Below, one piece after another: positions 24,961 to 33,320 of a stretch of DNA of 64,000 nt. The DNA comes from an uncultured SAR86 cluster bacterium (GTDB lineage: Bacteria; Pseudomonadota; Gammaproteobacteria; Magnimaribacterales; D2472). Every line of letters starts with the position of its first letter. The first letter of the stretch is position 1. The translations under genes were made by a program, and so were the position numbers. The notes beneath the pieces are model-generated. The model was given only the letters and a program-made list of their open reading frames with translations. It was not told the DNA's origin and did no database searches. Location: positions 124,001 through 188,000 of the forward strand of contig CACOPA010000001.1 in the NCBI GenBank assembly GCA_902628925.1. The letters are read 5' to 3'.

Positions 24961-25000
24961 TTACAATTTTAATTCAACAGTAACAGAGTGGAATTAACCC
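24961..25000 (-). repeat. glmS-3'-end-like att site, copy E
   Basis: Fourth downstream copy of the site (reading minus strand). Core codons TCT GTT ACT GTT GAA (24987-24973) still spell Ser-Val-Thr-Val-Glu although the stop is lost. Left arm GGGTTAATTCCACTC shares 9 of 15 bases with copy B. A 7-bp inverted repeat TTAATTC / GAATTAA flanks it. It is the most degenerate copy and farthest from glmS, as expected for the oldest insertion. Confidence 0.55.
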
Positions 25001-25161
25001 GACCCTTTTTCATTGTTTTTAATATAAAGTTTGCCAAGAAGGGCAAACAAAACATATAGCCCAAATAACCACCATTTATAGTCACCTGTTGTTAACAAAA
25101 TAACTGTTAATATTCCTGCTGCCCAAAATGGCGAGTTAATAATTTGTATGAATTTATTCAT
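24994..25161 (-). CDS. 55-residue membrane protein (cassette 4)
   Basis: Reads MNKFIQIINSPFWAAGILTV then a second hydrophobic stretch (WWLFGLYVLFALLGKLYI) and a short charged tail, so a hairpin of two short helices or one long membrane segment. ATG 25161 overlaps the Glu-stop codons of att copy D (GAATGA), that is, the frame is positioned to be translationally coupled to a glmS end. The stop falls within the left arm of copy E. No family recognised. It is the only gene of its 185-bp cassette. Confidence 0.55.
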   Translation of the reverse strand: MNKFIQIINSPFWAAGILTVILLTTGDYKWWLFGLYVLFALLGKLYIKNNEKGSG

Positions 25162-25188
25162 TCGACGGTTACTGAGTAGATTTGTTTG
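25149..25188 (-). repeat. glmS-3'-end-like att site, copy D
   Basis: Core codons TCA GTA ACC GTC GAA TGA (25175-25158) encode Ser-Val-Thr-Val-Glu-stop. Left arm CAAACAAATCTACTC matches copy B in 14 of 15 bases. The right arm runs into the start of the 55-codon gene. Confidence 0.7.
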
Positions 25189-25227
25189 GAGCAGTTATTA
25201 AATTGCTTAAGCATAACTGATGATAAC

Positions 25228-25365
25228 TTACAGTTTTTCTTTTTCATCCATATCTTCTACAGTTATGCCCTGTTTTTTTAACATTTCTATTAAATTTTTC
25301 AAAATTTTTTCATAAGAATCATCAGGTGACACTACCACACCTTCTAGTTTTTTCTCTTTTTTCAT
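25228..25365 (-). CDS. 45-residue charged hypothetical protein (cassette 3)
   Basis: Starts at ATG 25365 with a textbook ribosome-binding site (GAGGT, 5 bases upstream) and ends at TAA 25228. The sequence is Lys/Glu-rich with a central amphipathic helix (SYEKILKNLIEMLKKQGITV), which could form a small helical or coiled-coil domain. No family recognised. It is the only gene between att copies C and D. Confidence 0.6.
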   Translation of the reverse strand: MKKEKKLEGVVVSPDDSYEKILKNLIEMLKKQGITVEDMDEKEKL

Positions 25366-25422
25366 TTATTACCTCATTTAATTGTTGGTTAACCGCATCT
25401 TTTTTTCCACCTTACCTGAGTT

Positions 25423-25451
25423 AGCAGGTTGGAGAGGATCTTAATCCTGCT
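25423..25451. other. Imperfect hairpin upstream of the 45-codon gene
   Basis: AGCAGG (25423-25428) pairs with CCTGCT (25446-25451), and an alternative inner stem AGGAT/ATCCT with a 4-base loop overlaps it. No T-run follows on either strand, so it is not a clear terminator. It could be a leader structure for the cassette-3 gene; function unknown. Confidence 0.25.
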
Positions 25452-25488
25452 CTTGATGCATCTTAAAATTATACAATATTTAAATCAC

Positions 25489-25528
25489 TGTTCGAAACTA
25501 CTCGACAGTGACTGAGTTGAATTGGTTG
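25489..25528 (-). repeat. glmS-3'-end-like att site, copy C
   Basis: Core codons TCA GTC ACT GTC GAG TAG (25515-25498) encode Ser-Val-Thr-Val-Glu-stop. Left arm CAACCAATTCAACTC shares 12 of 15 bases with copy B. The right side GAGTAGTTTCGAA is nearly the same as the sequence just after the real glmS stop (GAGTAGTCTCGAA). Confidence 0.72.
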
Positions 25529-25540
25529 TCCTTGTTTTCT

Positions 25541-25867
25541 TCATGACTTTCCTTTTCCCAAACCTGGTGAACCACCCTGAACGGGTCTACTACCTCTATT
25601 AACAAATTTGAACGTGTCTTTTGGAGATCTCGATTTAAGTTTATGTCTATAATTCTCAACATCGTAAACACCATGAAGAAACCTAATTGACTCTTTTTTA
25701 GAAAATTTGAATTCCTTCATTAACATTTGTTTAAATTTTTCTTCAAAACTGTTATCAGTGGTTCCTTTAATTTTTTTTAAGTGTTCCTCAAACACTGGGA
25801 TTAAGTCTTCACCACCATTGATTTCCAATAAAGTAAATAACCGTCTTTTAAATCTAACTCTGGACAT
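25541..25867 (-). CDS. 108-residue basic hypothetical protein (cassette 2)
   Basis: Basic protein with an N-terminal VRFKRRLFTLLEIN helix, a predicted all-helical middle (FEEKFKQMLMKEFKFSKKES, IRFLHGVYDVENY) and a disordered Gly/Ser/Pro tail (GSRPVQGGSPGLGKGKS). No signal or membrane segment, no family recognised. A GGAG motif lies 14 bases before ATG 25867, further than usual. It is the only gene between att copies B and C. Confidence 0.5.
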   Translation of the reverse strand: MSRVRFKRRLFTLLEINGGEDLIPVFEEHLKKIKGTTDNSFEEKFKQMLMKEFKFSKKESIRFLHGVYDVENYRHKLKSRSPKDTFKFVNRGSRPVQGGSPGLGKGKS

Positions 25868-25909
25868 CTTAGAATTTTGATCTCCTAAAAAAAGTACTCA
25901 AAACCAGTA

Positions 25910-25949
25910 CAATCAAATCTACTCCACCGTCACTGAGTAGATTTGATTG
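25910..25949. repeat. glmS-3'-end-like att site, copy B: perfect 15-10-15 inverted repeat
   Basis: On the minus strand: CAATCAAATCTACTC, spacer AGTGACGGTG, then GAGTAGATTTGATTG, the exact reverse complement of the left arm. Embedded codons TCA GTG ACG GTG GAG TAG (25936-25919) spell Ser-Val-Thr-Val-Glu-stop as at the end of glmS. The layout of two inverted arms around a short asymmetric centre is that of a recombinase core site; the lack of a T-run argues against a terminator. Confidence 0.78.
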
Positions 25950-25962
25950 ATGCATTATTTTT

Positions 25963-26361
25963 TTATTCATCTTGTTCAAAAATATCTTCTGCAACACCAC
26001 TATTAAGTTCATCAAGCAAATCCTGTAAAAACTGAAACTTTTCAGGAAGTTCCTCTAAGTCTTCTCCGATTTTGCTCCCATCTTCATAATAATAATCCCA
26101 TGTATCTCCATATTCATTAATAGAGAGTCTCAATCCATCATTGCCATAATATCCACAATTATCAATCTTGCCATTTGGGTAAAAGAACTGCCAGAATCCA
26201 CTCCTCACACCATTTTTATAGTTTCCCTTGCCTCTTAAATTTCCATCTTCATCTCTTATTTCTTCATATCCCTCTTTTGGCACTTCTTTTCCATTGACAG
26301 AAACAAAAATCATGTCCTCTTTTTTAGGAAAATCATTATTCAAAAATTTCTTTGTACTCAT
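25963..26361 (-). CDS. MORN-repeat (YwqK-type) protein
   Basis: 132 residues from ATG 26361, one base after the stop of the upstream gene (a start at 26382 is also open). Contains MORN_2-type repeats: NLRGKGNYKNGVRSGFWQFF, YPNGKIDNCGYYG and WDYYYEDGSKIGE. The C-terminus is an acidic helix ending FEQDE. MORN_2 proteins in bacteria include antitoxin-like YwqK proteins, but partners vary. Follows the GIY-YIG-like gene directly in cassette 1. Confidence 0.65.
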   Translation of the reverse strand: MSTKKFLNNDFPKKEDMIFVSVNGKEVPKEGYEEIRDEDGNLRGKGNYKNGVRSGFWQFFYPNGKIDNCGYYGNDGLRLSINEYGDTWDYYYEDGSKIGEDLEELPEKFQFLQDLLDELNSGVAEDIFEQDE

Positions 26362-26362
26362 G

Positions 26363-26854
26363 TTAGGTTTTATTTCTTTCATACTTACAAATAAGTTTAT
26401 CCAGAAATGAGATAAGTTCACTTTTGATTGATCTGTCAAAATACTCACCAAAGATATTTGAACTTATGAATTTTTCTTTAACCTTCGTTTCGATATACCT
26501 TCTTTGTTGTTCCTCAAGAAAATTTGTTTCTTTAATATATTCAAAATTAACATGATGGTGAGGAGACTTTAAATTACATCCGAAACATTTTTTTAAATAG
26601 TTATCCGCATAACCTTGGTTTTTCCAATACTCAATAGTTGGCAAGGGTTCAAACTCTCTGTATCCGTAGGTCTTGGTATAACTGGTCATTCTTGATCTTA
26701 TGTTGATACATTTTCCGACCTTGATCATACTGTTATCAACATATCTTTTTGATTGTGGTCTATATCTGTAATACACCATAGGTCTTTCCATATTAAAGGA
26801 GAGAACATACATCCCCGGACCTTTAGAAAGATTAACTAATTGATTTTGAATCAT
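26363..26854 (-). CDS. GIY-YIG/T5orf172-like protein
   Basis: 163 residues from ATG 26854; an upstream in-frame ATG at 26899 lies deep inside the previous gene. The segment GPGMYVLSF followed about 35 residues later by MIKVGKCINIRSRMTSY resembles the G-hY...KhG+..n...R pattern of GIY-YIG/T5orf172 nuclease-like domains. A Cys/His group CFGCNLKSPHHH lies in the middle, and the C-terminus is a Lys-rich helix. Nuclease activity is not established. Overlaps the upstream zinc-ribbon-like gene by 23 bases and ends one base before the MORN gene. Confidence 0.5.
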   Translation of the reverse strand: MIQNQLVNLSKGPGMYVLSFNMERPMVYYRYRPQSKRYVDNSMIKVGKCINIRSRMTSYTKTYGYREFEPLPTIEYWKNQGYADNYLKKCFGCNLKSPHHHVNFEYIKETNFLEEQQRRYIETKVKEKFISSNIFGEYFDRSIKSELISFLDKLICKYERNKT

Positions 26855-27035
26855 CCCAATCAATGTCAGTAACATGCCCGACAGTGGTATGCTCTTCATG
26901 AATCATCGCAACACATCTGTTAAGTTCTATATTATTATAAAGTTCTTCTGGTGTTTTGGTTTCAAACACTTCTTTCTCGCATCCAGAGCAGAAACGAATA
27001 TCTCTATCATTTGAATCTGTTCCAACATGCTTCAT
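26832..27035 (-). CDS. Small CXXC hypothetical protein
   Basis: 67 residues with RFCSGCEKEVFETKTPEELY, a CXXC knuckle, a helix, and LNRCVAMIH giving a third cysteine: a small zinc-knuckle-like pattern seen in short bacterial proteins of unknown role. Acidic C-terminus. Overlaps the GIY-YIG-like gene. Part of the first cassette after glmS. Confidence 0.5.
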   Translation of the reverse strand: MKHVGTDSNDRDIRFCSGCEKEVFETKTPEELYNNIELNRCVAMIHEEHTTVGHVTDIDWDDSKSIS

Positions 27036-27090
27036 GCTTTTCCATTTTTTTTTAATTGGTTTTTTTTGAAGAATTTAGATAACAAATTTA

Positions 27091-27285
27091 TTATTTGATT
27101 CTAAAGTTTTTAATTTGATTTGAATAGATTTCATTTCTACACATAACTCTCTCTTTTCTCTCTTGCATGCGTTTCAAATTGTTGTGAACCTTAGAGTTAG
27201 ACCAAGTTTTTCCTGTGTGGGTTTTAATCCCTGACCTGTTAAGAAAATCAGATATTCTTCGATATCCGATGCCTTCTGTGTGCAT
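27091..27285 (-). CDS. Recombinase-domain-like small protein, possibly 5'-truncated
   Basis: 64 residues from ATG 27285. The core GIGYRRISDFLNRSGIKTHT followed by GKTWSNSKVHNNLKR has the pattern of the helical DNA-binding part of large serine recombinases (G.gyr.Ia..LN..Gi.T..G..W....V...L). The coding-like frame continues upstream without a stop to at least 27396 (LIPLKQLTKRQIIIYKLIQF precedes the ATG), but that extension contains no ATG, GTG or TTG. It is therefore either a truncated remnant abutting glmS or uses a rare start. No catalytic domain is present, so it is not an active recombinase by itself. Confidence 0.45.
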   Translation of the reverse strand: MHTEGIGYRRISDFLNRSGIKTHTGKTWSNSKVHNNLKRMQERKERVMCRNEIYSNQIKNFRIK

Positions 27286-27372
27286 AAACTGAATGAGTTT
27301 ATAGATTATGATTTGTCTTTTGGTGAGTTGCTTGAGGGGTATTAATTTGTTGGTTCTATGAACAAGAGTAAA

Positions 27373-27385
27373 TTCGACGGTTATT
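27373..27385 (-). repeat. Possible degenerate glmS-end copy F
   Basis: AATAACCGTCGAA, matching 12 bases of copy D (TAACCGTCGAAT) and encoding Ile-Thr-Val-Glu in the frame of the recombinase-like gene. No conserved left arm, so it may be coincidence. Confidence 0.3.
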
Positions 27386-27404
27386 TTCTGCCGAATAAAT
27401 GCAC

Positions 27405-27444
27405 CATTCGAGACTACTCCACCGTGACTGACTTGGCTAAGTTT
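27405..27444 (-). repeat. Chromosomal att site A at the 3' end of glmS
   Basis: Codons TCA GTC ACG GTG GAG TAG (27431-27414) end glmS. The left half is glmS coding sequence and does not resemble the arms of copies B-E; the right half GAGTAGTCTCGAATG resembles copies B and C. This is the expected glmS-proximal hybrid site (chromosomal left, element right) after integration. Confidence 0.65.
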
Positions 27445-29240
27445 CTTGGCTGATCAATATCAGTACCTCTTAGCAACGCAACTTCATATGAAAGAATTTG
27501 TAGTGGGATGGTGTAGATGATTGGCGTCAATAAAAAATCGCACTTTGGCATAGGAACAAGGCTTCCTGATTTTACATCGATGGAGACACTCGGATCTGAA
27601 AAGACATATAGAGTTCCGCCGCGCGCCTTGACTTCTTCTAGATTAGAAACGAGTTTTTCCGCAATCTCGCTTTCAGGTGCTAGCGCAATGACTGGCATGT
27701 TTTTATCAATTAGTGCCAAGGGTCCATGTTTAAGCTCGCCTGCTGGATAGGCTTCAGCATGAATGTATGAGATTTCTTTGAGTTTCAGTGCGCCCTCCTT
27801 AGCAACTGGATAAAAAATACCTCGCCCTAAAAATAAAGCATTATCCTTGTTGGCAATTGATGGGGCCATCTCAATAATAGAGTCTTTTAATTCTAAAGTT
27901 TGTGTGATGATTTCTGGTAATGCTCTTAAAGCGGTGACCACCCTTTGTCTTAATTTTGGATTCAAGTCTCTCGCTTTTGCCAGTGAGAGGGTTAACAGCA
28001 TTAAACCAGCAAGCTGTGTTGTAAACGCCTTAGTTGAGGCAACTCCGATTTCTGGGCCTGCATTGGTAAATAAAACAAAATCAGATTCTCTTGCTAAAGT
28101 GCTGGTTGGCACATTACAAATGCCAACAGTTGCAAGATAGTTTTTTTCCTTTGCATAATTTAATGCAGCAAGCGTATCAGCAGTTTCTCCTGATTGAGAA
28201 ATAGTAATAAGAATTGAGTTCTTATCAACATGTGGATTTCTATATCGATATTCACTTGCGTAATCTATTTGGCAAGGGAGTTCAGCTATTGCTGAAAGCC
28301 AATTAGCGGCGACCCTGCCAGCATGAAGGCTAGTGCCACAGGCAACAATTTGAATACGCTCTACTTTTTTAAATAATTCTGTGGAACCCAAACCAAAAAT
28401 ATTGTCCAAAACATCTTCGCCACTGATACGGCCGTCTATAGTATTTAGCAATGCATCAGGTTGCTCATAAATCTCTTTTTCCATGAAGTGCTTATATTTA
28501 CCCCTAGAAGTTGCTTGTGATGAGATATCAATGCGGTTTACTTCTCTAGATGCTTCTGAATCAACTGCATCAAAGATTTTGTAAGTATCTGCAGATATTT
28601 CAGCAACATCGCCGTCTTCAAGAAAAATAAAATCATTGGTTAGTTGAGATATAGCTAATGGATCTGACGCAGCAAAAACCTCGTCTGTACCAATACCAAT
28701 AAGCAGTGGTGATTTTTGTCTAGCAATCACTAACTTGCTTTCATCATCCCTGTTCATGGCAGCGATTGCATATGCCCCATCAAGCTTTTCTTTTGAGGCA
28801 AACATTGCCTCTATCATGGTCATGCCTTGCTTTAAATTAAAGTCTAGTAGATGCGCAATAATTTCTGAGTCTGTTTGTGATGCAAAAGAATAGCCTTCTT
28901 TTTCAAGCTCAGCTTTTAACTCCAAATGATTTTCAATAATGCCATTATGAACAATAAATACTTCATCATTTGATTTGTGTGGGTGAGCATTAGCTTCCGA
29001 AGGCTCTCCATGTGTTGCCCAGCGTGTGTGGGCAATGCCAAGTTTACTTCTTGGTTTTTCTTCAATCATCTTTTCCTCAAGGAGCTGAACTTTGCCCAGT
29101 GTTCTTAAATGTGCAACACCATCTAGTTGATGCAGAGCAATACCGGCTGAGTCGTAGCCTCGGTACTCCATTCTATGCAGACCCTGAACCAAAAGTTTTC
29201 CAACATTACGGGTAGAGGCTGCAGCTATGATTCCACACAT
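27414..29240 (-). CDS. glmS: Glutamine-fructose-6-phosphate aminotransferase GlmS
   Basis: Makes glucosamine-6-phosphate from fructose-6-phosphate and glutamine, the entry step to UDP-GlcNAc. 608 residues: N-terminal Ntn-hydrolase glutaminase with catalytic Cys2 (MCGIIAA) and RMEYRGYDSAGIA, and two C-terminal SIS domains (CGTSLHAGRVAANW, ITISQSGETADTLAALNYAK, GRGIFYPVAKEGALKLKEIS). The C-terminus NLAKSVTVE is the usual one. The last 18 coding bases plus flanks form att site A for the downstream cassette array. Three bases after glmU, so at the end of the atp-glmU operon. Confidence 0.97.
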   Translation of the reverse strand: MCGIIAAASTRNVGKLLVQGLHRMEYRGYDSAGIALHQLDGVAHLRTLGKVQLLEEKMIEEKPRSKLGIAHTRWATHGEPSEANAHPHKSNDEVFIVHNGIIENHLELKAELEKEGYSFASQTDSEIIAHLLDFNLKQGMTMIEAMFASKEKLDGAYAIAAMNRDDESKLVIARQKSPLLIGIGTDEVFAASDPLAISQLTNDFIFLEDGDVAEISADTYKIFDAVDSEASREVNRIDISSQATSRGKYKHFMEKEIYEQPDALLNTIDGRISGEDVLDNIFGLGSTELFKKVERIQIVACGTSLHAGRVAANWLSAIAELPCQIDYASEYRYRNPHVDKNSILITISQSGETADTLAALNYAKEKNYLATVGICNVPTSTLARESDFVLFTNAGPEIGVASTKAFTTQLAGLMLLTLSLAKARDLNPKLRQRVVTALRALPEIITQTLELKDSIIEMAPSIANKDNALFLGRGIFYPVAKEGALKLKEISYIHAEAYPAGELKHGPLALIDKNMPVIALAPESEIAEKLVSNLEEVKARGGTLYVFSDPSVSIDVKSGSLVPMPKCDFLLTPIIYTIPLQILSYEVALLRGTDIDQPRNLAKSVTVE

Positions 29241-29243
29241 GTT

Positions 29244-30596
29244 TTACTTTTTATTTTTCGCCCAGTCAGGCTTATTTGATTGCTTGCCCCGCGCGACAGC
29301 AAGAGCATCATCTTCGACATCTTTGGTAATTACTGAGCCTGCCCCAATATATGAATTATTACCAATATTTAATGGTGCCACTAAGGACGAGTTGGTTCCG
29401 ACAAAAGCTTTGTTGCCAATTTTTGTCTGATATTTGTTGGTCCCATCATAGTTACATGTAATTGTGCCAGCACCAATGTTGGAACCCTCTCCAACCTCAG
29501 CATCTCCTAAATATGCTAAATGATTAGCTTTCGAGCCTTTACCAATTTTAGTTTTCTTGGTTTCAACAAAATTACCAATCTTTGCCTGGTCCTCTAATAT
29601 AGTTCCCTCTCTGAGTCTTGCATATGGGCCAACACTACAATCTGCACCGATTTGGGTAGAAACTATGTGTGAAAAGGCCTCAATGGATACGTTGTCACTA
29701 ATAAAAACATCCTTTAAGTAGCAGTTTGGTCCGATGGAAACATTATTGCCAAGAGTTATTTCGCCCTCTAAAATTACATTAACATCGATCGAGCAGTCCT
29801 TCCCTGCAGACACATCACCCCTTACATCCACTCTTGATGCATCTGATAAGGTTATTCCCTTTTCAAGTAAGTCCTTAGATTTCATCTCTCTGAAAATATT
29901 CTCTATTTCATGAAGTTCGCTTTTGGTGTTAGCGCCCAACACCTCAGTTTCTTCAACTACTATAGGGTTAATTTTAACACCCTTTTTGTTTGCTATCTTA
30001 ATGACGTCGGTTAAGTAATATTCTCCGGCTGCATTATTATTGTTAACCTCTCCCAAAGAAGATAAAAGCATCCCACCCTTAATGATCATAATTCCAGTAA
30101 ATACTTCATTAATTTTTTTTTGCTCGGCGCTGGCATCTTTTTCTTCAATGATTTCGGTTGCCAAGCCTGAATCGTCCTTGATGACTCTTCCATAACCAAA
30201 GGGATCTTTTGGGATCATGGTCAAAATTACTGCATCGTGATTATCATTTAATGCATTTTTTAGGGTCTCATGGCTAATAAGGGGCACGTCGCCGTAAAGA
30301 ATTAATACATTTTCCTCATCCATTATGTTCTTTTGGGCTGCTTTGACCGCCCCTGCAGTTCCATTGAGTTCGGGTTGAACAAAAGTCTCTACGTTTTTAA
30401 AGTTTGCACTTAAATGTTCATTAAGAACATCTTTTTTGTAACCGATGATGGTGGTTATTTTGTTGGCTAATGTGCCTGCAGTTGTGATGACATGATCTAT
30501 CATTGGTTTGCCCGCCAGGGGTTGCATCACTTTTGGAAGATTTGTGTGCATTCTGGTGCCTTTGCCAGCTGCGAGAATAATAGTATGTAAATTCAC
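29244..30596 (-). CDS. glmU: Bifunctional UDP-GlcNAc pyrophosphorylase/GlcN-1-P acetyltransferase GlmU
   Basis: Acetylates glucosamine-1-phosphate and couples it to UTP, giving UDP-GlcNAc for peptidoglycan and LPS. 450 residues: N-terminal pyrophosphorylase domain with LAAGKGTRM, QPLAGKPMIDHV, GTAGAVKAAQ and LYGDVPL; C-terminal left-handed beta-helix of hexapeptide repeats with the acetyltransferase residues in GNFVETKKTKIGKGSKANHL and IGAGTITCNYDG. Follows atpC by 23 bases and precedes glmS by three. Confidence 0.97.
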   Translation of the reverse strand: MNLHTIILAAGKGTRMHTNLPKVMQPLAGKPMIDHVITTAGTLANKITTIIGYKKDVLNEHLSANFKNVETFVQPELNGTAGAVKAAQKNIMDEENVLILYGDVPLISHETLKNALNDNHDAVILTMIPKDPFGYGRVIKDDSGLATEIIEEKDASAEQKKINEVFTGIMIIKGGMLLSSLGEVNNNNAAGEYYLTDVIKIANKKGVKINPIVVEETEVLGANTKSELHEIENIFREMKSKDLLEKGITLSDASRVDVRGDVSAGKDCSIDVNVILEGEITLGNNVSIGPNCYLKDVFISDNVSIEAFSHIVSTQIGADCSVGPYARLREGTILEDQAKIGNFVETKKTKIGKGSKANHLAYLGDAEVGEGSNIGAGTITCNYDGTNKYQTKIGNKAFVGTNSSLVAPLNIGNNSYIGAGSVITKDVEDDALAVARGKQSNKPDWAKNKK

Positions 30597-30619
30597 AAAT
30601 AAACTAAATAAGGAATACC

Positions 30620-31033
30620 TTACTTGTTTTTGCGGAGCTTTTGTATAGTTTTGATTCTTGCAGCAGCTTCTGCAAGTTGGGCTGCGGCTTTAGTGAAATC
30701 CATGTCAGCATCTCTATCGGATAATTCTTTTTGTGCAAGCTCTTGTGCTTTAATAGCTTCTGCCTCATCTAAAGAGTCTGCCCTTTCTGCGGTGTCTGCT
30801 AAAAAGGACACTTCATTGGGTTGGATTTCAATAAATCCGCCGGAGCAAAAAAAGGTCTCTTCCCCGTTTTCAGTTTCAAGCCTTACAGGACCCGGCGCCA
30901 AACCAGTTAATAAGGGTGTGTGTCCTGGTGCAATACCAAGCTCTCCAAGTGAACCAGTGGCGTAAACCATTTTAGCCTCACCTGAATATATTTCTTCGTT
31001 AGAAGAAACAACACTTACCTTAATCACGCTCAT
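30620..31033 (-). CDS. atpC: F-type ATP synthase epsilon subunit
   Basis: Central-stalk subunit that couples rotation and inhibits ATP hydrolysis. 137 residues with IKVSVVSSNEEIYSGEAKMV, LGELGIAPGHTPLLTGLAPG (the conserved GELGI.PGH.PL loop) and FFCSGGFIEIQPNEVSFLAD, then a C-terminal helical hairpin. Last gene of the atp operon proper, followed by glmU. Confidence 0.96.
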   Translation of the reverse strand: MSVIKVSVVSSNEEIYSGEAKMVYATGSLGELGIAPGHTPLLTGLAPGPVRLETENGEETFFCSGGFIEIQPNEVSFLADTAERADSLDEAEAIKAQELAQKELSDRDADMDFTKAAAQLAEAAARIKTIQKLRKNK

Positions 31034-31039
31034 TGTTAA

Positions 31040-33311
<2,272 letters not shown>

Positions 33312-33320
33312 TTATGGTCT

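Noticed and set aside
24803-24997. Plus-strand frame opposite the 95-residue membrane protein
   Set aside because: Runs antisense through a credible gene and att copy E; no ribosome-binding site.
25910-25949. Rho-independent terminator
   Set aside because: The inverted repeat is long and perfect, but is not G+C-rich and has no T-run on either strand.
24961-25960. Integron cassette array with attC sites
   Set aside because: Spacing and single-gene cassettes recall integrons, but the sites resemble the glmS end, show no attC R-box core (GTTRRRY), and no intI gene is seen.
27286-27413. glmS ribozyme or other riboswitch around glmS
   Set aside because: The ribozyme lies 5' of glmS in Gram-positives; here only three bases separate glmU and glmS, and nothing matching was seen.
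24961-27444. Tn7-type insertion downstream of glmS
   Set aside because: glmS 3' end is the classic Tn7 target, but no tnsABCDE-like gene is present, and Tn7 inserts outside glmS with a 5-bp duplication and does not copy the glmS end.
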